A DNA stretch of 64,000 bases, taken from contig NZ_LVWI01000081.1 of assembly GCF_001909055.1 (NCBI RefSeq), positions 1-64,000 of the forward strand, given 5' to 3'. The notes below the pieces were generated by a model. That model was not told where the DNA came from, did not search any database, and was given only the letters and a program-made list of their open reading frames with translations. A program made the position numbers and the translations under genes. This document shows positions 50,887-60,637 of the stretch, piece after piece (positions within the stretch are counted from its first letter, which is position 1; every line of letters begins with the position of its first letter). Origin of the DNA: Paenibacillus helianthi (GTDB lineage: Bacteria; Bacillota; Bacilli; Paenibacillales; Paenibacillaceae).

Positions 50887-51843
50887 ATGACTACCAAAAT
50901 TGGTGTACTCGTTATGTCTTACGGCACTCCTGAAAGTCTGGAAGGGGTAGAAGCCTATTATACGCATATCCGACGGGGCAATGCGCCGTCTCCGGAGCAA
51001 TTGAAGGAATTGAAGGACCGCTATGAAGCTATAGTCGGCGGGGTTTTTCCGCTGCGGGAGAACACGGACCGTCAAGTGGAAGCGCTGCAAGCCGCGCTGA
51101 ACAGCGGTCATACCGGTGAAGAAGTAGAATATGTCTGCTATCAGGGGCTCAAGCATGCACACCCTTTTATTGAGGACGGTGTAGAAGCGATGGTCCGGGA
51201 TGGAATTACCCATGCTGTGGGCATTGTGCTCGCGCCGCATTATTCCGTCATGAGTGTAGGCACCTATATCAAACGTGCCAAGGATAAGGCGGAGGCAAGT
51301 GGAATCGAAATGGCGTTCGTGGAGAGTTATCACCTTCATCCGGAGCTGATCGATGTTCTTAGCCGCAGAGTGTCGGCCAAGCTGGACCTGTTTGAGGAAG
51401 CAGGTGCGGTGCGTGAAGAGGTGCGAGTCTTGTTCAGCGCACATAGTCTGCCTGAGCGTATTCTGTCGATGGGAGATCCCTACCGTGATCAGCTGCTGGC
51501 CACCTCCGAAGCTGTCGCCAAGCTGGCGGGAGTCAGCTCCTGGCAGTTCACCTGGCAAAGCGCCGGCCGTACAGCCGAGCCATGGCTTGGACCGGACATT
51601 CTGGTGACGCTGCATGAGCTTAGTGAGGCGCAGGTGAAATATGTGCTGGTTGCTCCGGTTGGATTTGTCTCCGACCATTTGGAGGTGCTGTATGACCTGG
51701 ATATTGAAGCGCAGGCTTTGGCTTCTGAGCTGGATATGCGGCTGATGCGTATTGATTCGCTCAACAGTGACCCAGCGTATATGTCTGTGCTGAGTGATGT
51801 AGTGCGCACCAAGACCATAGGGCTGAAGGTGGGCCGATCATGA
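50887..51843 (+). CDS. hemH: coproporphyrin ferrochelatase
   Basis: 318 aa from ATG 50887, about 10 bases after AAAGGGATGG. Inserts iron into the porphyrin ring. Key His in HAVGIVLAPHYSVMS (catalytic His of LAPHYS), the conserved LFSAHSLPERILSMGD, and PVGFVSDHLEVLYDLD with the Glu/Asp metal path. In Gram-positive bacteria this enzyme acts on coproporphyrin III (CpfC). Its stop overlaps the hemY start as ATGA, so the two are translationally coupled. Confidence 0.96.
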   Translation: MTTKIGVLVMSYGTPESLEGVEAYYTHIRRGNAPSPEQLKELKDRYEAIVGGVFPLRENTDRQVEALQAALNSGHTGEEVEYVCYQGLKHAHPFIEDGVEAMVRDGITHAVGIVLAPHYSVMSVGTYIKRAKDKAEASGIEMAFVESYHLHPELIDVLSRRVSAKLDLFEEAGAVREEVRVLFSAHSLPERILSMGDPYRDQLLATSEAVAKLAGVSSWQFTWQSAGRTAEPWLGPDILVTLHELSEAQVKYVLVAPVGFVSDHLEVLYDLDIEAQALASELDMRLMRIDSLNSDPAYMSVLSDVVRTKTIGLKVGRS

Positions 51844-53330
51844 CTGGCACTGCCCGTAAAGTAGTGATTATCGGCGGAGGCCTCAGCGGCCTCAGCGCCG
51901 CTTTTTATGTCCGCAAATATTACCGGGAAGCCGGGATACAGCCGGATATCGTTCTGGTCGAGAAGGAAGGGAGCCTTGGCGGCAAGATAGAAACGCTGCA
52001 CCGCGAGGGTTTTGTGATTGAGAAGGGACCAGACTCTTTTCTGGCCCGCAAGACGGCTATGAGCGAGCTGGCGAAAGAATTGGGGATCGATCATGAGCTG
52101 GTAACCACGAACCCTAATGCCAAGAAGACGTACATACTGCAGCGTGGCAAGCTGCATCCCATGCCAGCCGGTCTTGTGTTGGGTATTCCCACAGAGCTCA
52201 AGCCGTTCCTGAAGAGCGGTCTCGTCACTTTTGGCGGCAAAATGAGGGCGATGATGGATTTCATCATTCCGCCGCGGCGCAGCTCTGAGGATGAATCGTT
52301 AGGTGATTTGATCGAACGGCGGCTGGGGACAGAAGTTCTGGAGAATATGACTGAGCCGCTGCTTGCCGGCATTTATGCCGGAGATATGCGCAAGATCAGC
52401 CTGCAGGCTACGTTTCCGCAATTCGGTGAAGTAGAGCAGCGGTACGGAAGCCTCATTCGCGGGATGACGACGGGACGGAAACCGGCTGAAACGCATACAG
52501 GCACCAAAAAAAGCGCTTTTCTCACCTTCCGTAAAGGTCTCCAGAGTCTCGTCCATGCCTTGATTCATGAACTGCATGATGTCGAGCAGCGGACGGGAAT
52601 GGGAGTTACAGCCATAAAGGCCTTAAGCGGAACAGAGTCCTCAGTTTGGGCTTCACAGACTTCGGAAACCGTGCCTGCACCTCGTTATGAAGTAGTATTG
52701 GATAACGGGGAGCGGCTGACGGCGGATGATATCTACGTCACCGTGCAGAATTATGCTGCTGCGGAGCTGCTTCGTCCGCATGTGGATGTGTCAGCGTTGG
52801 ACAATGTTAACTATGTATCGGTTGCGAATGTAGTCATGGCTTTTGCGAAGCAGGATATTGTGACTGAATATGACGGTTCCGGCTTTCTGGTTCCGCGTAA
52901 GGAAGGACGTAATATAACGGCCTGCACCTGGACCTCCACGAAATGGCTGCACACCAGCCCGGATGACCGCGTCCTTTTGCGATGCTATGTCGGCCGGTCT
53001 GGCGATGAGCAGAATGTAGACTTGCCGGATGAGGGACTGGCTGAGCTGGTGCGCAAGGACCTGCGGGAGATTATGGGTATTTCCGCCAAGCCGCTGTTTA
53101 CGGAAATTACAAGGTTGAAACATTCCATGCCGCAATATCCCGTGGGACATCCGTCCAGGATTGCCGGACTGCGCAGCGAGCTCGGACAGAAGCTGCCTGG
53201 AGTGTATGCTTTTGGCGCAGGTTATGACGGCATTGGCATGCCGGATTGCATCAAGCAGGCCAAGCTGACGGCGGAGAATGCTGCCGGAAGCCTCGAAAGT
53301 CAGCCGGAGCAGGCTGCTGTAATGAGTTAA
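51840..53330 (+). CDS. hemY: coproporphyrinogen III oxidase (CgoX; oxygen-dependent, HemY type)
   Basis: 496-aa FAD enzyme that oxidises the porphyrinogen to the porphyrin. FAD-binding VIIGGGLSGLSAAFYV at the N-terminus, DIVLVEKEGSLGGKIET, the conserved FVIEKGPDSFLARK, and C-terminal GVYAFGAGYDGIGMPDCIKQ. Insertions near 240-285 (SSVWASQTSETVPAPRYE) vary in the family. It acts before ferrochelatase in the coproporphyrin branch; hemQ, which completes that branch, is not in this window. A terminator follows. Confidence 0.95.
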   Translation: MTGTARKVVIIGGGLSGLSAAFYVRKYYREAGIQPDIVLVEKEGSLGGKIETLHREGFVIEKGPDSFLARKTAMSELAKELGIDHELVTTNPNAKKTYILQRGKLHPMPAGLVLGIPTELKPFLKSGLVTFGGKMRAMMDFIIPPRRSSEDESLGDLIERRLGTEVLENMTEPLLAGIYAGDMRKISLQATFPQFGEVEQRYGSLIRGMTTGRKPAETHTGTKKSAFLTFRKGLQSLVHALIHELHDVEQRTGMGVTAIKALSGTESSVWASQTSETVPAPRYEVVLDNGERLTADDIYVTVQNYAAAELLRPHVDVSALDNVNYVSVANVVMAFAKQDIVTEYDGSGFLVPRKEGRNITACTWTSTKWLHTSPDDRVLLRCYVGRSGDEQNVDLPDEGLAELVRKDLREIMGISAKPLFTEITRLKHSMPQYPVGHPSRIAGLRSELGQKLPGVYAFGAGYDGIGMPDCIKQAKLTAENAAGSLESQPEQAAVMS

Positions 53331-53332
53331 TC

Positions 53333-53375
53333 GTAACGGTGAAGTGCACCATAAGGCGCGCTTCACCGTTTTTAC
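53333..53375 (+). terminator. terminator of the hemEHY operon
   Basis: AACGGTGAAG (53335-53344) pairs perfectly with CTTCACCGTT (53361-53370), followed by TTTAC. Confidence 0.87.
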
Positions 53376-53470
53376 TTGTCCGCTTTGGGTGAGCCTCTCT
53401 ATTTGGAGGATGGGGCTGGACTTATGCTATAATAGAAACAATTTTAGGGCAAAGGAGATTACTTGCACTC

Positions 53471-54856
53471 ATGTATCCGCCGCGTTCACGTACCCGAAAA
53501 AATAACAAGCAAAGCAGTAAGCGCCGGCGCAGAATGGTTTGGGCATGGATTAACGCAAGCCTGCTTCTAATGATCGCTGCACTGCTGACTTATGCTTTTA
53601 TGGGCGATCGAGATTCAAGCGACAATCCCCCGCCGGCTGCAGCAATATTTAGTTCTCCATCACCGGAGCAGGGAGACGCAGTACCCGAGGCTACAGTATC
53701 CTCTCAGCCGACTCCGGAATCTTCACCAGAACTGGAGCCTTCATCTGAACCGGCTGTGCAGACAACTCCGGCACCTACGGACCCCGTTCCTTCGCTTGCT
53801 CCTGAAGTAAGCACGGTACCGGAAGGGACAGATGATCCCGATGGTAAGGGCTCCGATCAGAATTCCGGCAGCAGCCCAATTTCAGGCCTTCCAGAGAATG
53901 CCGGGAAGACCGTGAAGCTGAATTTTGCGGGAGATGTCATTTTCTCAGGCAAAGCGGGTGAGATCCTGCAGCAAAAAGGCTATGACTACTCTTACACCGC
54001 TCTGGATGGCATGTTCAAGAAGGATGATCTGACTGTTCTAAATCTGGAAACGCCAATCACCAGCGGAGGGGTTGGTGCCGCTAACAAGCAGTTTGTATTC
54101 AAGGGAGATCCCAAGGCATTGGATTCCTTGAAGGCTGCAGGTGTGGATGCGGTGAATCTGGCGAACAATCATACGCTTGACCAGGGTGAGGAAGGCTTGC
54201 TGGACACTATTGAACATTTGAGCAAACGCGGCATTCCGTATGTAGGGGGCGGAGTGGACGCAGCCGAGGCATACGGCGCAAAATATTTTGAGCGAAATGG
54301 CATTCGTATCGCTTTGCTTGGATTCACACGTGTAATGCCTGTGATGGAATGGAAGGCAGAGGCTGGCAAACCCGGAGTGGCTTCAGTATATGACAGTGCG
54401 GAAGCGCTGAAGGCTATCGCTGCCGCCAGGACCCAAGCAGATCTGGTCATTGTAATGGTTCATTGGGGCAAAGAACGGATGGAACAATATGATTCCGTCC
54501 AGCAGGCACTCGGGCACAGCTTCATAGATGCGGGAGCGGATCTGGTCATGGGCGGGCATCCTCATGTGCTGCAGGGGATTGAGCCCTATAAGGGCAAATG
54601 GATCGCCTACAGCGCGGGCAACTTTATTTTCACTCGTTCCCAAACCCGGGCTACCTGGGATACCGCTGTGTTTCAGGCGGAGTGCAGCGCACAAGGGCAG
54701 TGTTCGATGAAGCTCAGACCGATGAATGCGGAGCTGGCACAGCCGGTGCCGATGAATGAAGTGGACGGCCAGTTGCTGCTGCACAAAGTGGAATCCCTGT
54801 CCTCCGGACTTGTAAGGATCGGCAATGATGGAAGCGTAGTTGAGGTTGCCAAGTAG
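53471..54856 (+). CDS. CapA-family protein (PGA_cap metallophosphatase-like), membrane anchored
   Basis: 461 aa. A basic cytoplasmic N-terminus (RTRKNNKQSSKRRRR), one membrane helix (AWINASLLLMIAALLTYAF), then a Pro/Ser/Glu-rich spacer (about 50-150) and the CapA domain outside the cell: KLNFAGDVIFSG, LNLETPI, NLANNHTLDQGEEGL, VIVMVHWGKE, and VMGGHPHVLQGIE, with the Asp/Asn/His pattern of metallophosphatases. CapA in Bacillus belongs to the poly-gamma-glutamate machinery, but no capBC genes are here, so its role is probably different. A TATAAT with a TG extension lies at 53428-53433. Confidence 0.9.
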   Translation: MYPPRSRTRKNNKQSSKRRRRMVWAWINASLLLMIAALLTYAFMGDRDSSDNPPPAAAIFSSPSPEQGDAVPEATVSSQPTPESSPELEPSSEPAVQTTPAPTDPVPSLAPEVSTVPEGTDDPDGKGSDQNSGSSPISGLPENAGKTVKLNFAGDVIFSGKAGEILQQKGYDYSYTALDGMFKKDDLTVLNLETPITSGGVGAANKQFVFKGDPKALDSLKAAGVDAVNLANNHTLDQGEEGLLDTIEHLSKRGIPYVGGGVDAAEAYGAKYFERNGIRIALLGFTRVMPVMEWKAEAGKPGVASVYDSAEALKAIAAARTQADLVIVMVHWGKERMEQYDSVQQALGHSFIDAGADLVMGGHPHVLQGIEPYKGKWIAYSAGNFIFTRSQTRATWDTAVFQAECSAQGQCSMKLRPMNAELAQPVPMNEVDGQLLLHKVESLSSGLVRIGNDGSVVEVAK

Positions 54857-54895
54857 GCGCAGGCATAGACCATACTTCTGCCGGAGGTGCTAACG

Positions 54896-55627
54896 ATGAA
54901 AAATATGTGTGTAGCCCATCGCGGATTTTCCGGAAAAGCTCCGGAGAACACCCTTGCTGCCATAAGGATGGCCATTGCACTCCCTTTTGTACGATGGATG
55001 GAGATTGATGTTCAGCTTACCAGAGATGGTGTCCCCGTAGTCATTCATGACTTCTCGCTAGACCGCACCACCAACGGACACGGCAAAGTCAAAAATATGG
55101 ATTATGAACATGTCCGGCGTCTGGATGCAGGGAGCTGGAAAGGCCGTGCATTTCGCGGAGAACGCGTTCCTTCACTGGAAGAGGTGCTGCAGCTTGCCTC
55201 CGGCAGGTTGCGATTGAACATTGAGCTGAAGACTAGCGGTGACATGTATCCCGGGCTGGAAAAAGCTGTGATTGATCTTGTCAACACTCACGGCATGCGT
55301 GATGAGGTAGTTCTAACCTCGTTCGATGCCGGCTCGCTGCAGCGGATCAAGGAACTGGACCCGCGTTTCCGCACAGGATTGATCTATGATGCCAGATCCG
55401 GTGACCCGGCGAGGAAGCTGAAGGAGCTGGACTGCTCCTTTCTGTCCATCAGCTTTGACCGGCTGAATCCGGGTCTGGCGAAGCTGCTTGCCGAGCGCGG
55501 GGTACGGGTGATGGCCTGGACGGTGAATAAGGCAAAAGAAATGCGCCGTCTGGCTGCGATGCATTCCGATATCATGATCTGTACGAATCGTCCCGACATT
55601 TGGGGCGATACCTTTCTGGAAATATAG
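54896..55627 (+). CDS. glycerophosphodiester phosphodiesterase
   Basis: 243 aa from ATG 54896, 8 bases after GGAGG; a GTG at 54887 is less well placed. Hydrolyses glycerophosphodiesters to glycerol-3-phosphate. HRGFSGKAPENTL (catalytic His, Arg), EIDVQLTRDGVPVVIHDFSLD with Glu/Asp metal ligands and the second His, and late ELKTSGD. No signal peptide, so cytosolic, similar to B. subtilis YqiK. It is 30 bases after the CapA gene. Confidence 0.94.
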   Translation: MKNMCVAHRGFSGKAPENTLAAIRMAIALPFVRWMEIDVQLTRDGVPVVIHDFSLDRTTNGHGKVKNMDYEHVRRLDAGSWKGRAFRGERVPSLEEVLQLASGRLRLNIELKTSGDMYPGLEKAVIDLVNTHGMRDEVVLTSFDAGSLQRIKELDPRFRTGLIYDARSGDPARKLKELDCSFLSISFDRLNPGLAKLLAERGVRVMAWTVNKAKEMRRLAAMHSDIMICTNRPDIWGDTFLEI

Positions 55628-55667
55628 CTTAAGCTTATAATTGACGGGAAAGAGAGCTGAAGAATGA

Positions 55668-56291
55668 ATGTGCGCTGATGTTAACAATATCTACTGTGTT
55701 GGGCGAAACTACAAGCAACATGCGGAGGAGCTGGGCAACAAGGTGCCGGTGGAGCCATTGATCTTTCTGAAGCCTTCTCATGCAGCGGTTCCCCTCGACA
55801 AGGCTATGATTCAGCTTCCGAAGGATGCCGGACTGATTCATTACGAAGGTGAGATTGTTCTGCGGATTGCTAGGGACTATGTACCTGGCATGAGCGTGCA
55901 GGAGCTGGTGGATGTTATGGCCCTGGGGCTGGATTTTACCCTGCGCGATGTGCACAACGATCTGCAAAAGAAGGGGCTGCCCTGGACGCCCGCCAAAGGC
56001 TTCAAGAATGCGGCGCCGTTGACTCCCTATATTGCGTTTCCGGAAACGGATGAGCTGGAAGCGACGGATTACACCGTTCGCAAGAATGGTGTGGAGGTGC
56101 AGCGCGGGAACGTCAAGAACATGATTTTTTCACTGCAAAAAATTGTAGAGTTCATTGCCGCCCGTTATGGTTTGGGCAAAGATGATATTATATTTACCGG
56201 TACTCCGGCAGGTGTCGGCCCTGTGGCTTCAGGCGATTCGTTCGAATTGTTTTGGGGCGACCGCTTATTGGGCACCTGTCTCATCGGTTAG
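55668..56291 (+). CDS. fumarylacetoacetate hydrolase-family protein
   Basis: 207 aa. The FAH fold is marked by NIYCVGRNYKQHAEELGN, LIFLKPSHA, IHYEGEIVLRI (metal Glu pair), and ALGLDFTLRDVHNDLQKKGLPW, with the closing IIFTGTPAGVGPV. Members include acylpyruvate hydrolases and oxaloacetate tautomerases/decarboxylases. The ribosome binding site is weak (GAGAG). It is 3 bases before the DUF92 gene, so co-transcribed. Confidence 0.92.
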   Translation: MCADVNNIYCVGRNYKQHAEELGNKVPVEPLIFLKPSHAAVPLDKAMIQLPKDAGLIHYEGEIVLRIARDYVPGMSVQELVDVMALGLDFTLRDVHNDLQKKGLPWTPAKGFKNAAPLTPYIAFPETDELEATDYTVRKNGVEVQRGNVKNMIFSLQKIVEFIAARYGLGKDDIIFTGTPAGVGPVASGDSFELFWGDRLLGTCLIG

Positions 56292-56294
56292 CAT

Positions 56295-57116
56295 ATGCTA
56301 ACGGGACTTGAAGTGCTGCAATGGGTGATCGGCTTCTGCGGCGCCTTGCTGGTGGCTGGGGCGGCTTATTATAAGCAATCGCTCAGCTTTTCCGGGATGC
56401 TGGCTGCGGTTGCGATGGGAACGATCTACTTTGGGGCAGGGAATGCCTTTTGGTTTGGGATTTTGCTGCTGTTTTTTATCTCTTCCAGCCTGCTCTCGAA
56501 GCTTCACCATGAGAATAAGGCAGAACTGGAAGCCACCTATGACAAAACAGGACGCCGGGACGCCGGCCAGGTATTCGCCAACGGCGGGCTTGGCATGCTG
56601 CTGGTGCTCTTGAACGCCATATTTCCCCTGGAGCTCTGGGGATATCTGTTCATTGGCGTCATGGCGACCGTGACGTCCGACACTTGGGCGACGGAGATTG
56701 GCACCCTCGCCAAGAAGCCGCCCCGCTCTGTGCTGACGGGGCGTATTCTGCCGCCCGGCACCTCGGGTGGTGTCTCGCTGCCGGGCACCCTGGCTGCCGC
56801 TGCAGGCGGCGCCATGATCGGCGCTGCCTCGTGGCTGCTGAGGGCAGCCTCCGGCATGCCTGAGCACTCCGTCCTGCTGCTTACGCTGGCAGGACTTCTA
56901 GGGGGGCTCGTCGGCGCGTTCGCCGACTCGTTCCTGGGGGCAACGGTGCAGCGCATGAACCGCTGCACCGTATGCGGCCGCGAGGTGGAAGCCTCGCGGC
57001 ATTGCGGTCAGCCCACGGTATACGCCCGCGGCTGGCGCTGGATGGACAACGATGCAGTCAATGCCGTCAGCTCCATTCTGGGCGGTCTTACCGCCTTGCT
57101 GGTCGGCGGGCTATGA
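56295..57116 (+). CDS. DUF92 integral membrane protein (VTE6/isoprenol-phosphate kinase-like)
   Basis: 273 aa with about six membrane helices. Family motifs are FWFGILLLFFISSSLLSKLH, RDAGQVFANGGLGMLLVLL, GVMATVTSDTWATEIGTLA, TGRILPPGTSGGVSLPGT, and ADSFLGATVQR. Plant VTE6 and relatives phosphorylate isoprenyl phosphates such as phytyl phosphate; the bacterial substrate is not known. A segment near residue 225 (CTVCGREVEASRHCGQP) holds three Cys and a His, possibly a metal site. The 3' part is very G+C-rich. Confidence 0.9.
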   Translation: MLTGLEVLQWVIGFCGALLVAGAAYYKQSLSFSGMLAAVAMGTIYFGAGNAFWFGILLLFFISSSLLSKLHHENKAELEATYDKTGRRDAGQVFANGGLGMLLVLLNAIFPLELWGYLFIGVMATVTSDTWATEIGTLAKKPPRSVLTGRILPPGTSGGVSLPGTLAAAAGGAMIGAASWLLRAASGMPEHSVLLLTLAGLLGGLVGAFADSFLGATVQRMNRCTVCGREVEASRHCGQPTVYARGWRWMDNDAVNAVSSILGGLTALLVGGL

Positions 57117-57190
57117 TGCGAAGCGGCAGATTTTTGTGCTTTTCATATTAGTTATAAACCTATATTCGCAATATTGAAGGAGGTGAACCG

Positions 57191-57796
57191 GTGAGCAGCG
57201 CGTCCATTCACAAACATACAGCCATTCTGGATGCCGCTTACGAGCTCTTCGGTTCAGGCGGCTTCTACGAAACGAAGATGTCGGAAGTGGCAGAACGTGC
57301 AGGGATTGCTAAGGGCACGGTGTATTTATATTTCAAAAATAAAGAGGATTTGTTCATGGCGGTCACCCGGCGGGACTGTGAAGGTTTTCTTCAGCAATTG
57401 GAAGGCAAGCTGCGGGCCAGCGGCAGTCTGACCGGGAAGCTGTCTGTCATTGCAGCGCATCATTTATTTTACTATTACGAGCGCAAGCAGCACACGAAGC
57501 TTTTTTTTCGGGCGCCGAATAACAATCCTGAGCTGGTAGCCTACATGGCGCTTTTTATGGACGAGTATATGCAGGCTGTAGTGAAGGTGCTGCTGGAAGG
57601 CGGGGCGTCCGAGCCGGAGCTGATGGCGAAGTCGTACATCGGCATGCTGGACCGGCTGAAAATGGATATTCTGTTTGACCCCTCTTTCTCGGAAGAGGAC
57701 GTGCACAAACGGACGAAGTTTGCAGCCAGCCTCTTCATCGGCGGTGCCGTCGCCAACATGAATGCTTCACTTGGAGATTTACCGGCAGGACAATAA
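57191..57796 (+). CDS. TetR-family transcriptional regulator
   Basis: 201 aa, GTG start after AAGGAGG. The N-terminal HTH reads MSEVAERAGIAKGTVYLYFKNKEDLF (about 28-53). The C-terminal ligand-binding part is helical (KLSVIAAHHLFYYYERKQH) and close to the fatty-acid/efflux branch (FadR/YerO-like). It is 45 bases upstream of the ABC-F gene, but no efflux pump is adjacent. Ligand unknown. Confidence 0.92.
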   Translation: MSSASIHKHTAILDAAYELFGSGGFYETKMSEVAERAGIAKGTVYLYFKNKEDLFMAVTRRDCEGFLQQLEGKLRASGSLTGKLSVIAAHHLFYYYERKQHTKLFFRAPNNNPELVAYMALFMDEYMQAVVKVLLEGGASEPELMAKSYIGMLDRLKMDILFDPSFSEEDVHKRTKFAASLFIGGAVANMNASLGDLPAGQ

Positions 57797-57841
57797 GGAA
57801 TACAGATCCGGTTTAAAATATAAGGCAAGCGAGGACAGAGC

Positions 57842-59767
57842 ATGAATATTATGACCGTGGAACATCTTTCCAAGAGCTATGGGGAAAAAACACTGTTCCG
57901 GGATGCATCGTTTGGAATGGATGACAGGGATAAGATTGGCGTTATCGGTGTGAATGGTACAGGGAAATCTACTTTTTTGAAGATCATCGCGGGTCTGGAT
58001 ACGGCTGATGACGGACAAATTTCCATAGGAAATTCGGTGCGGGTGCAGTACCTGGCACAGAATCCTCCGTATGAGCCGGACAATACCGTGTTGCAGCAGG
58101 TTTTTGCCGGGGATGAGCCAGAGCTCGCTACCATGCGGGAGTATATGGAGACTTTGTCTCTTCTGGATAAAAGCCCGGGCGATTCTGTCCTGGAGAGCCG
58201 GCTGGTACAGATCGGACAGGCCATAGACGCCGCCGGGGCGTGGCAGCTGGAGAGTGAAGCCAAAACCGTGCTGACAAAGCTTGGCATCACGCAGTTTGAT
58301 GCGCGCATGGAGACGCTGTCCGGTGGTCAGCGCAAGCGGGTTGCTCTTGCAGCAGCCCTGATTACACCTTCTGAGCTGCTGATCCTGGATGAGCCTACGA
58401 ACCATATCGATACAGACTCGGTAGCCTGGCTGGAGCAATATCTTCAGAAGCGGCGCGGCGCGCTGCTGATGGTAACCCATGACCGCTACTTCCTTGAGCG
58501 GGTAGCGAGTGTCATGCTGGAGCTGGATAGCGGACAGCTGTACCGTTATGAAGCGAATTATTCGCGCTTCCTGGAGCTGAAGGCTGAGCGCGAGGAGCGT
58601 GAGGCATCCATGGAACAGAAGCGCAAGAATCTGCTGCGTACCGAGCTGGCCTGGATCCGCCGGGGTGCTAAGGCCCGTTCGACCAAGCAGAAAGCCCGAA
58701 TTGACCGTTATGAGAAACTGAAGGATAGCCAAGGCGTAGCTTCAACGGGCGCACTGGACATTTCCGTGGCTTCGACCCGTCTGGGCCGCAAAATCATTGA
58801 GATCAAGGATCTTACCAAATCAATGGATGGACGGACACTGATTAAGGATCTGACCTATATCGCGGTGCCGCAGGACCGGGTGGGCATTGTGGGTCCGAAC
58901 GGTAGCGGCAAATCAACCCTGCTGAATCTGATTGCCGGCAAACTTCAGCCGGACAGCGGAGAGGTGCAGCTGGGGGCAACCGTCAAGCTGGGGTATTTCA
59001 CCCAGGAACATCAGGATATGGATGACACCATGCGGGCCATAGAGTATGTAAAAGAAGAAGCGGAGATCATCCGTACAGCGGACGGGAGTGTAATTACAGC
59101 CGGACAGATGCTGGAACGGTTCCTGTTCCCGCCGGCTATGCAGTGGACGCCCATTTCCAAGCTCTCCGGAGGAGAGAAGAGACGTCTGTATCTACTGCGC
59201 GTCCTGATGGGAGCGCCCAATGTACTGCTGCTGGACGAGCCGACCAACGATCTGGACATCGGCACACTTGCCGTGCTGGAGGATTATTTGGATGAATTCC
59301 CGGGCGTAGTGTTTACCGTATCCCATGACCGGTTTTTTCTGGACCGTACGGTGGATAAGCTGATTGCTTTTGAACAGGGAAGCATTCGTCTGCATGTAGG
59401 GGACTACAGTGAATACGAGGAATGGATGGCGAAGAATGTCCCGGCTGGTACAGCAGAAGAGAGTTCAGGCAAGCGCGGCTCCGCACCGGAACAAGGACAG
59501 GCAACACCAACTGCATCTCCTTCCAGAGAAAAGCTGAAATTCACCTTCAAGGAACAGCGTGAATATGAGGGGATTGACGGGGCCATTGAGCAGGCGGAGC
59601 AGCTTCTGGCGGACATCAGCGTACAGATGGAAGCAGCCTTTGCAGATTCCGGTAAGCTTCAGGAGCTGGTGGAGAAGCAGCGGCAGGCAGAAGCTGAGCT
59701 GGAGCGCCTGATGGAGCGCTGGACGTATCTGAATGAGCTGGCAGAGAAGATTGCTGGTAAAGCTTAG
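57842..59767 (+). CDS. ABC-F family ATPase (Uup/YfmR-like)
   Basis: 641-aa soluble protein with two ATPase domains and no membrane helices, so a ribosome-acting translation factor. First domain: Walker A GVNGTGKSTF, signature LSGGQRKR, Walker B LILDEPTNHID. A charged inter-domain linker (about 245-300, EREEREASMEQKRKNLLRTE) contacts the ribosome. Second domain: GPNGSGKSTLL, LSGGEKRRLYLLR, LLLDEPTNDLD. The C-terminal ~110 residues form a coiled coil typical of Uup. Family work links these proteins to resolving stalled elongation; drug resistance is possible but not indicated. Confidence 0.93.
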   Translation: MNIMTVEHLSKSYGEKTLFRDASFGMDDRDKIGVIGVNGTGKSTFLKIIAGLDTADDGQISIGNSVRVQYLAQNPPYEPDNTVLQQVFAGDEPELATMREYMETLSLLDKSPGDSVLESRLVQIGQAIDAAGAWQLESEAKTVLTKLGITQFDARMETLSGGQRKRVALAAALITPSELLILDEPTNHIDTDSVAWLEQYLQKRRGALLMVTHDRYFLERVASVMLELDSGQLYRYEANYSRFLELKAEREEREASMEQKRKNLLRTELAWIRRGAKARSTKQKARIDRYEKLKDSQGVASTGALDISVASTRLGRKIIEIKDLTKSMDGRTLIKDLTYIAVPQDRVGIVGPNGSGKSTLLNLIAGKLQPDSGEVQLGATVKLGYFTQEHQDMDDTMRAIEYVKEEAEIIRTADGSVITAGQMLERFLFPPAMQWTPISKLSGGEKRRLYLLRVLMGAPNVLLLDEPTNDLDIGTLAVLEDYLDEFPGVVFTVSHDRFFLDRTVDKLIAFEQGSIRLHVGDYSEYEEWMAKNVPAGTAEESSGKRGSAPEQGQATPTASPSREKLKFTFKEQREYEGIDGAIEQAEQLLADISVQMEAAFADSGKLQELVEKQRQAEAELERLMERWTYLNELAEKIAGKA

Positions 59768-59955
59768 GACTCGGGTATCCGTTAATCTGTGGATACCAAG
59801 CGACATTTTTACGTCATCCCAGAGATGGCTACCTTGCTTTTATGCTTGATGACTCACCAATTTGTGACACTAGCACAGCAATCAGAGCTCCTGCCCTGGT
59901 TGCTGTGTTTTCGTATAGCGTGCGGCTTTACCGCGCAAAGAGGAGGCAGAAGAGA

Positions 59956-60441
59956 TTGACTTATTCGATTGAAACCGCGGTGGCCCTTCGCACCGCCGGC
60001 AAGGCTGAAGAGGCAAGAGAACTGCTCCTTGCCCTGCTGTGCGGGGATGAAGAGAATGCTGAGCTGCATTATCAGCTGGCCTGGACACATGATGTGCTGG
60101 GCCTCGAACGGGAGGCCATCCCTTACTACGAGCGCAGTCTGTCACTGGGCCTGCCCACCGAGCAGCGCATGGGTGCACTTCTGGGACTTGGCAGCACCTA
60201 TCGAACACTGGGGGAATATACCCTGTCCAAGGAAGTGCTTGAGCAGGGGCTGCACGAGTTTCCGCAGCAGAAGGAATTTGCGGTTTTTCTGGCCATGACG
60301 CTGCACAATCTGGGCGGTCACAGCGAAGCGATGAAGCTGCTGCTTACATTGCTTGCGGAGACTTCTGTCAACGAAGGAATCAGCAGCTACCGCCATGCTA
60401 TCCTGTACTATTCGGACAAAATAGATCAAGTTTGGGAATAA
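59956..60441 (+). CDS. tetratricopeptide-repeat protein
   Basis: 161 aa from TTG 59956, with AGAGGAGG about 10 bases upstream; a longer frame from 59842 lacks a site. It is built of about four TPR units (AELHYQLAWTHDVLGLEREAIPYYERS; GLGSTYRTLGEYTLSKEVLEQG; FLAMTLHNLGGHSEAMKLLLT), so it is a protein-interaction scaffold. Similar small TPR proteins in Bacillales have no assigned partner. Confidence 0.83.
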   Translation: MTYSIETAVALRTAGKAEEARELLLALLCGDEENAELHYQLAWTHDVLGLEREAIPYYERSLSLGLPTEQRMGALLGLGSTYRTLGEYTLSKEVLEQGLHEFPQQKEFAVFLAMTLHNLGGHSEAMKLLLTLLAETSVNEGISSYRHAILYYSDKIDQVWE

Positions 60442-60456
60442 GCATTCAGAAATCCA

Positions 60457-60493
60457 AGCAGGCAGGTTTCCGTGATTTGGAAACCTGCCTGCT
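60457..60493. terminator. hairpin between convergent genes
   Basis: AGCAGGCAGGTTTCC (60457-60471) pairs perfectly with GGAAACCTGCCTGCT (60479-60493), a 15-bp stem. On the minus strand a TTTTTT lies further upstream of the hairpin, not after it, so termination is clearest for the plus-strand gene. 60494-60637 holds no gene. Confidence 0.65.
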
Positions 60494-60637
60494 AACTATA
60501 AAAAAGCGGGCGCCAGCACCAGCCGGTAGACACCTGGCTGTGTAAAAACGTCCGCCTATACGAGCCAACAGAAGACTTCCTGTTGGCTATTGATGATGTT
60601 AATCCGTCATTTCAGCCAGTGGGTCCTGCCCGGCAGG

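Noticed and set aside
59842-59955. N-terminal extension of the TPR gene
   Set aside because: The extra 38 codons lack a ribosome binding site and TPR character, whereas TTG 59956 follows a strong AGAGGAGG.
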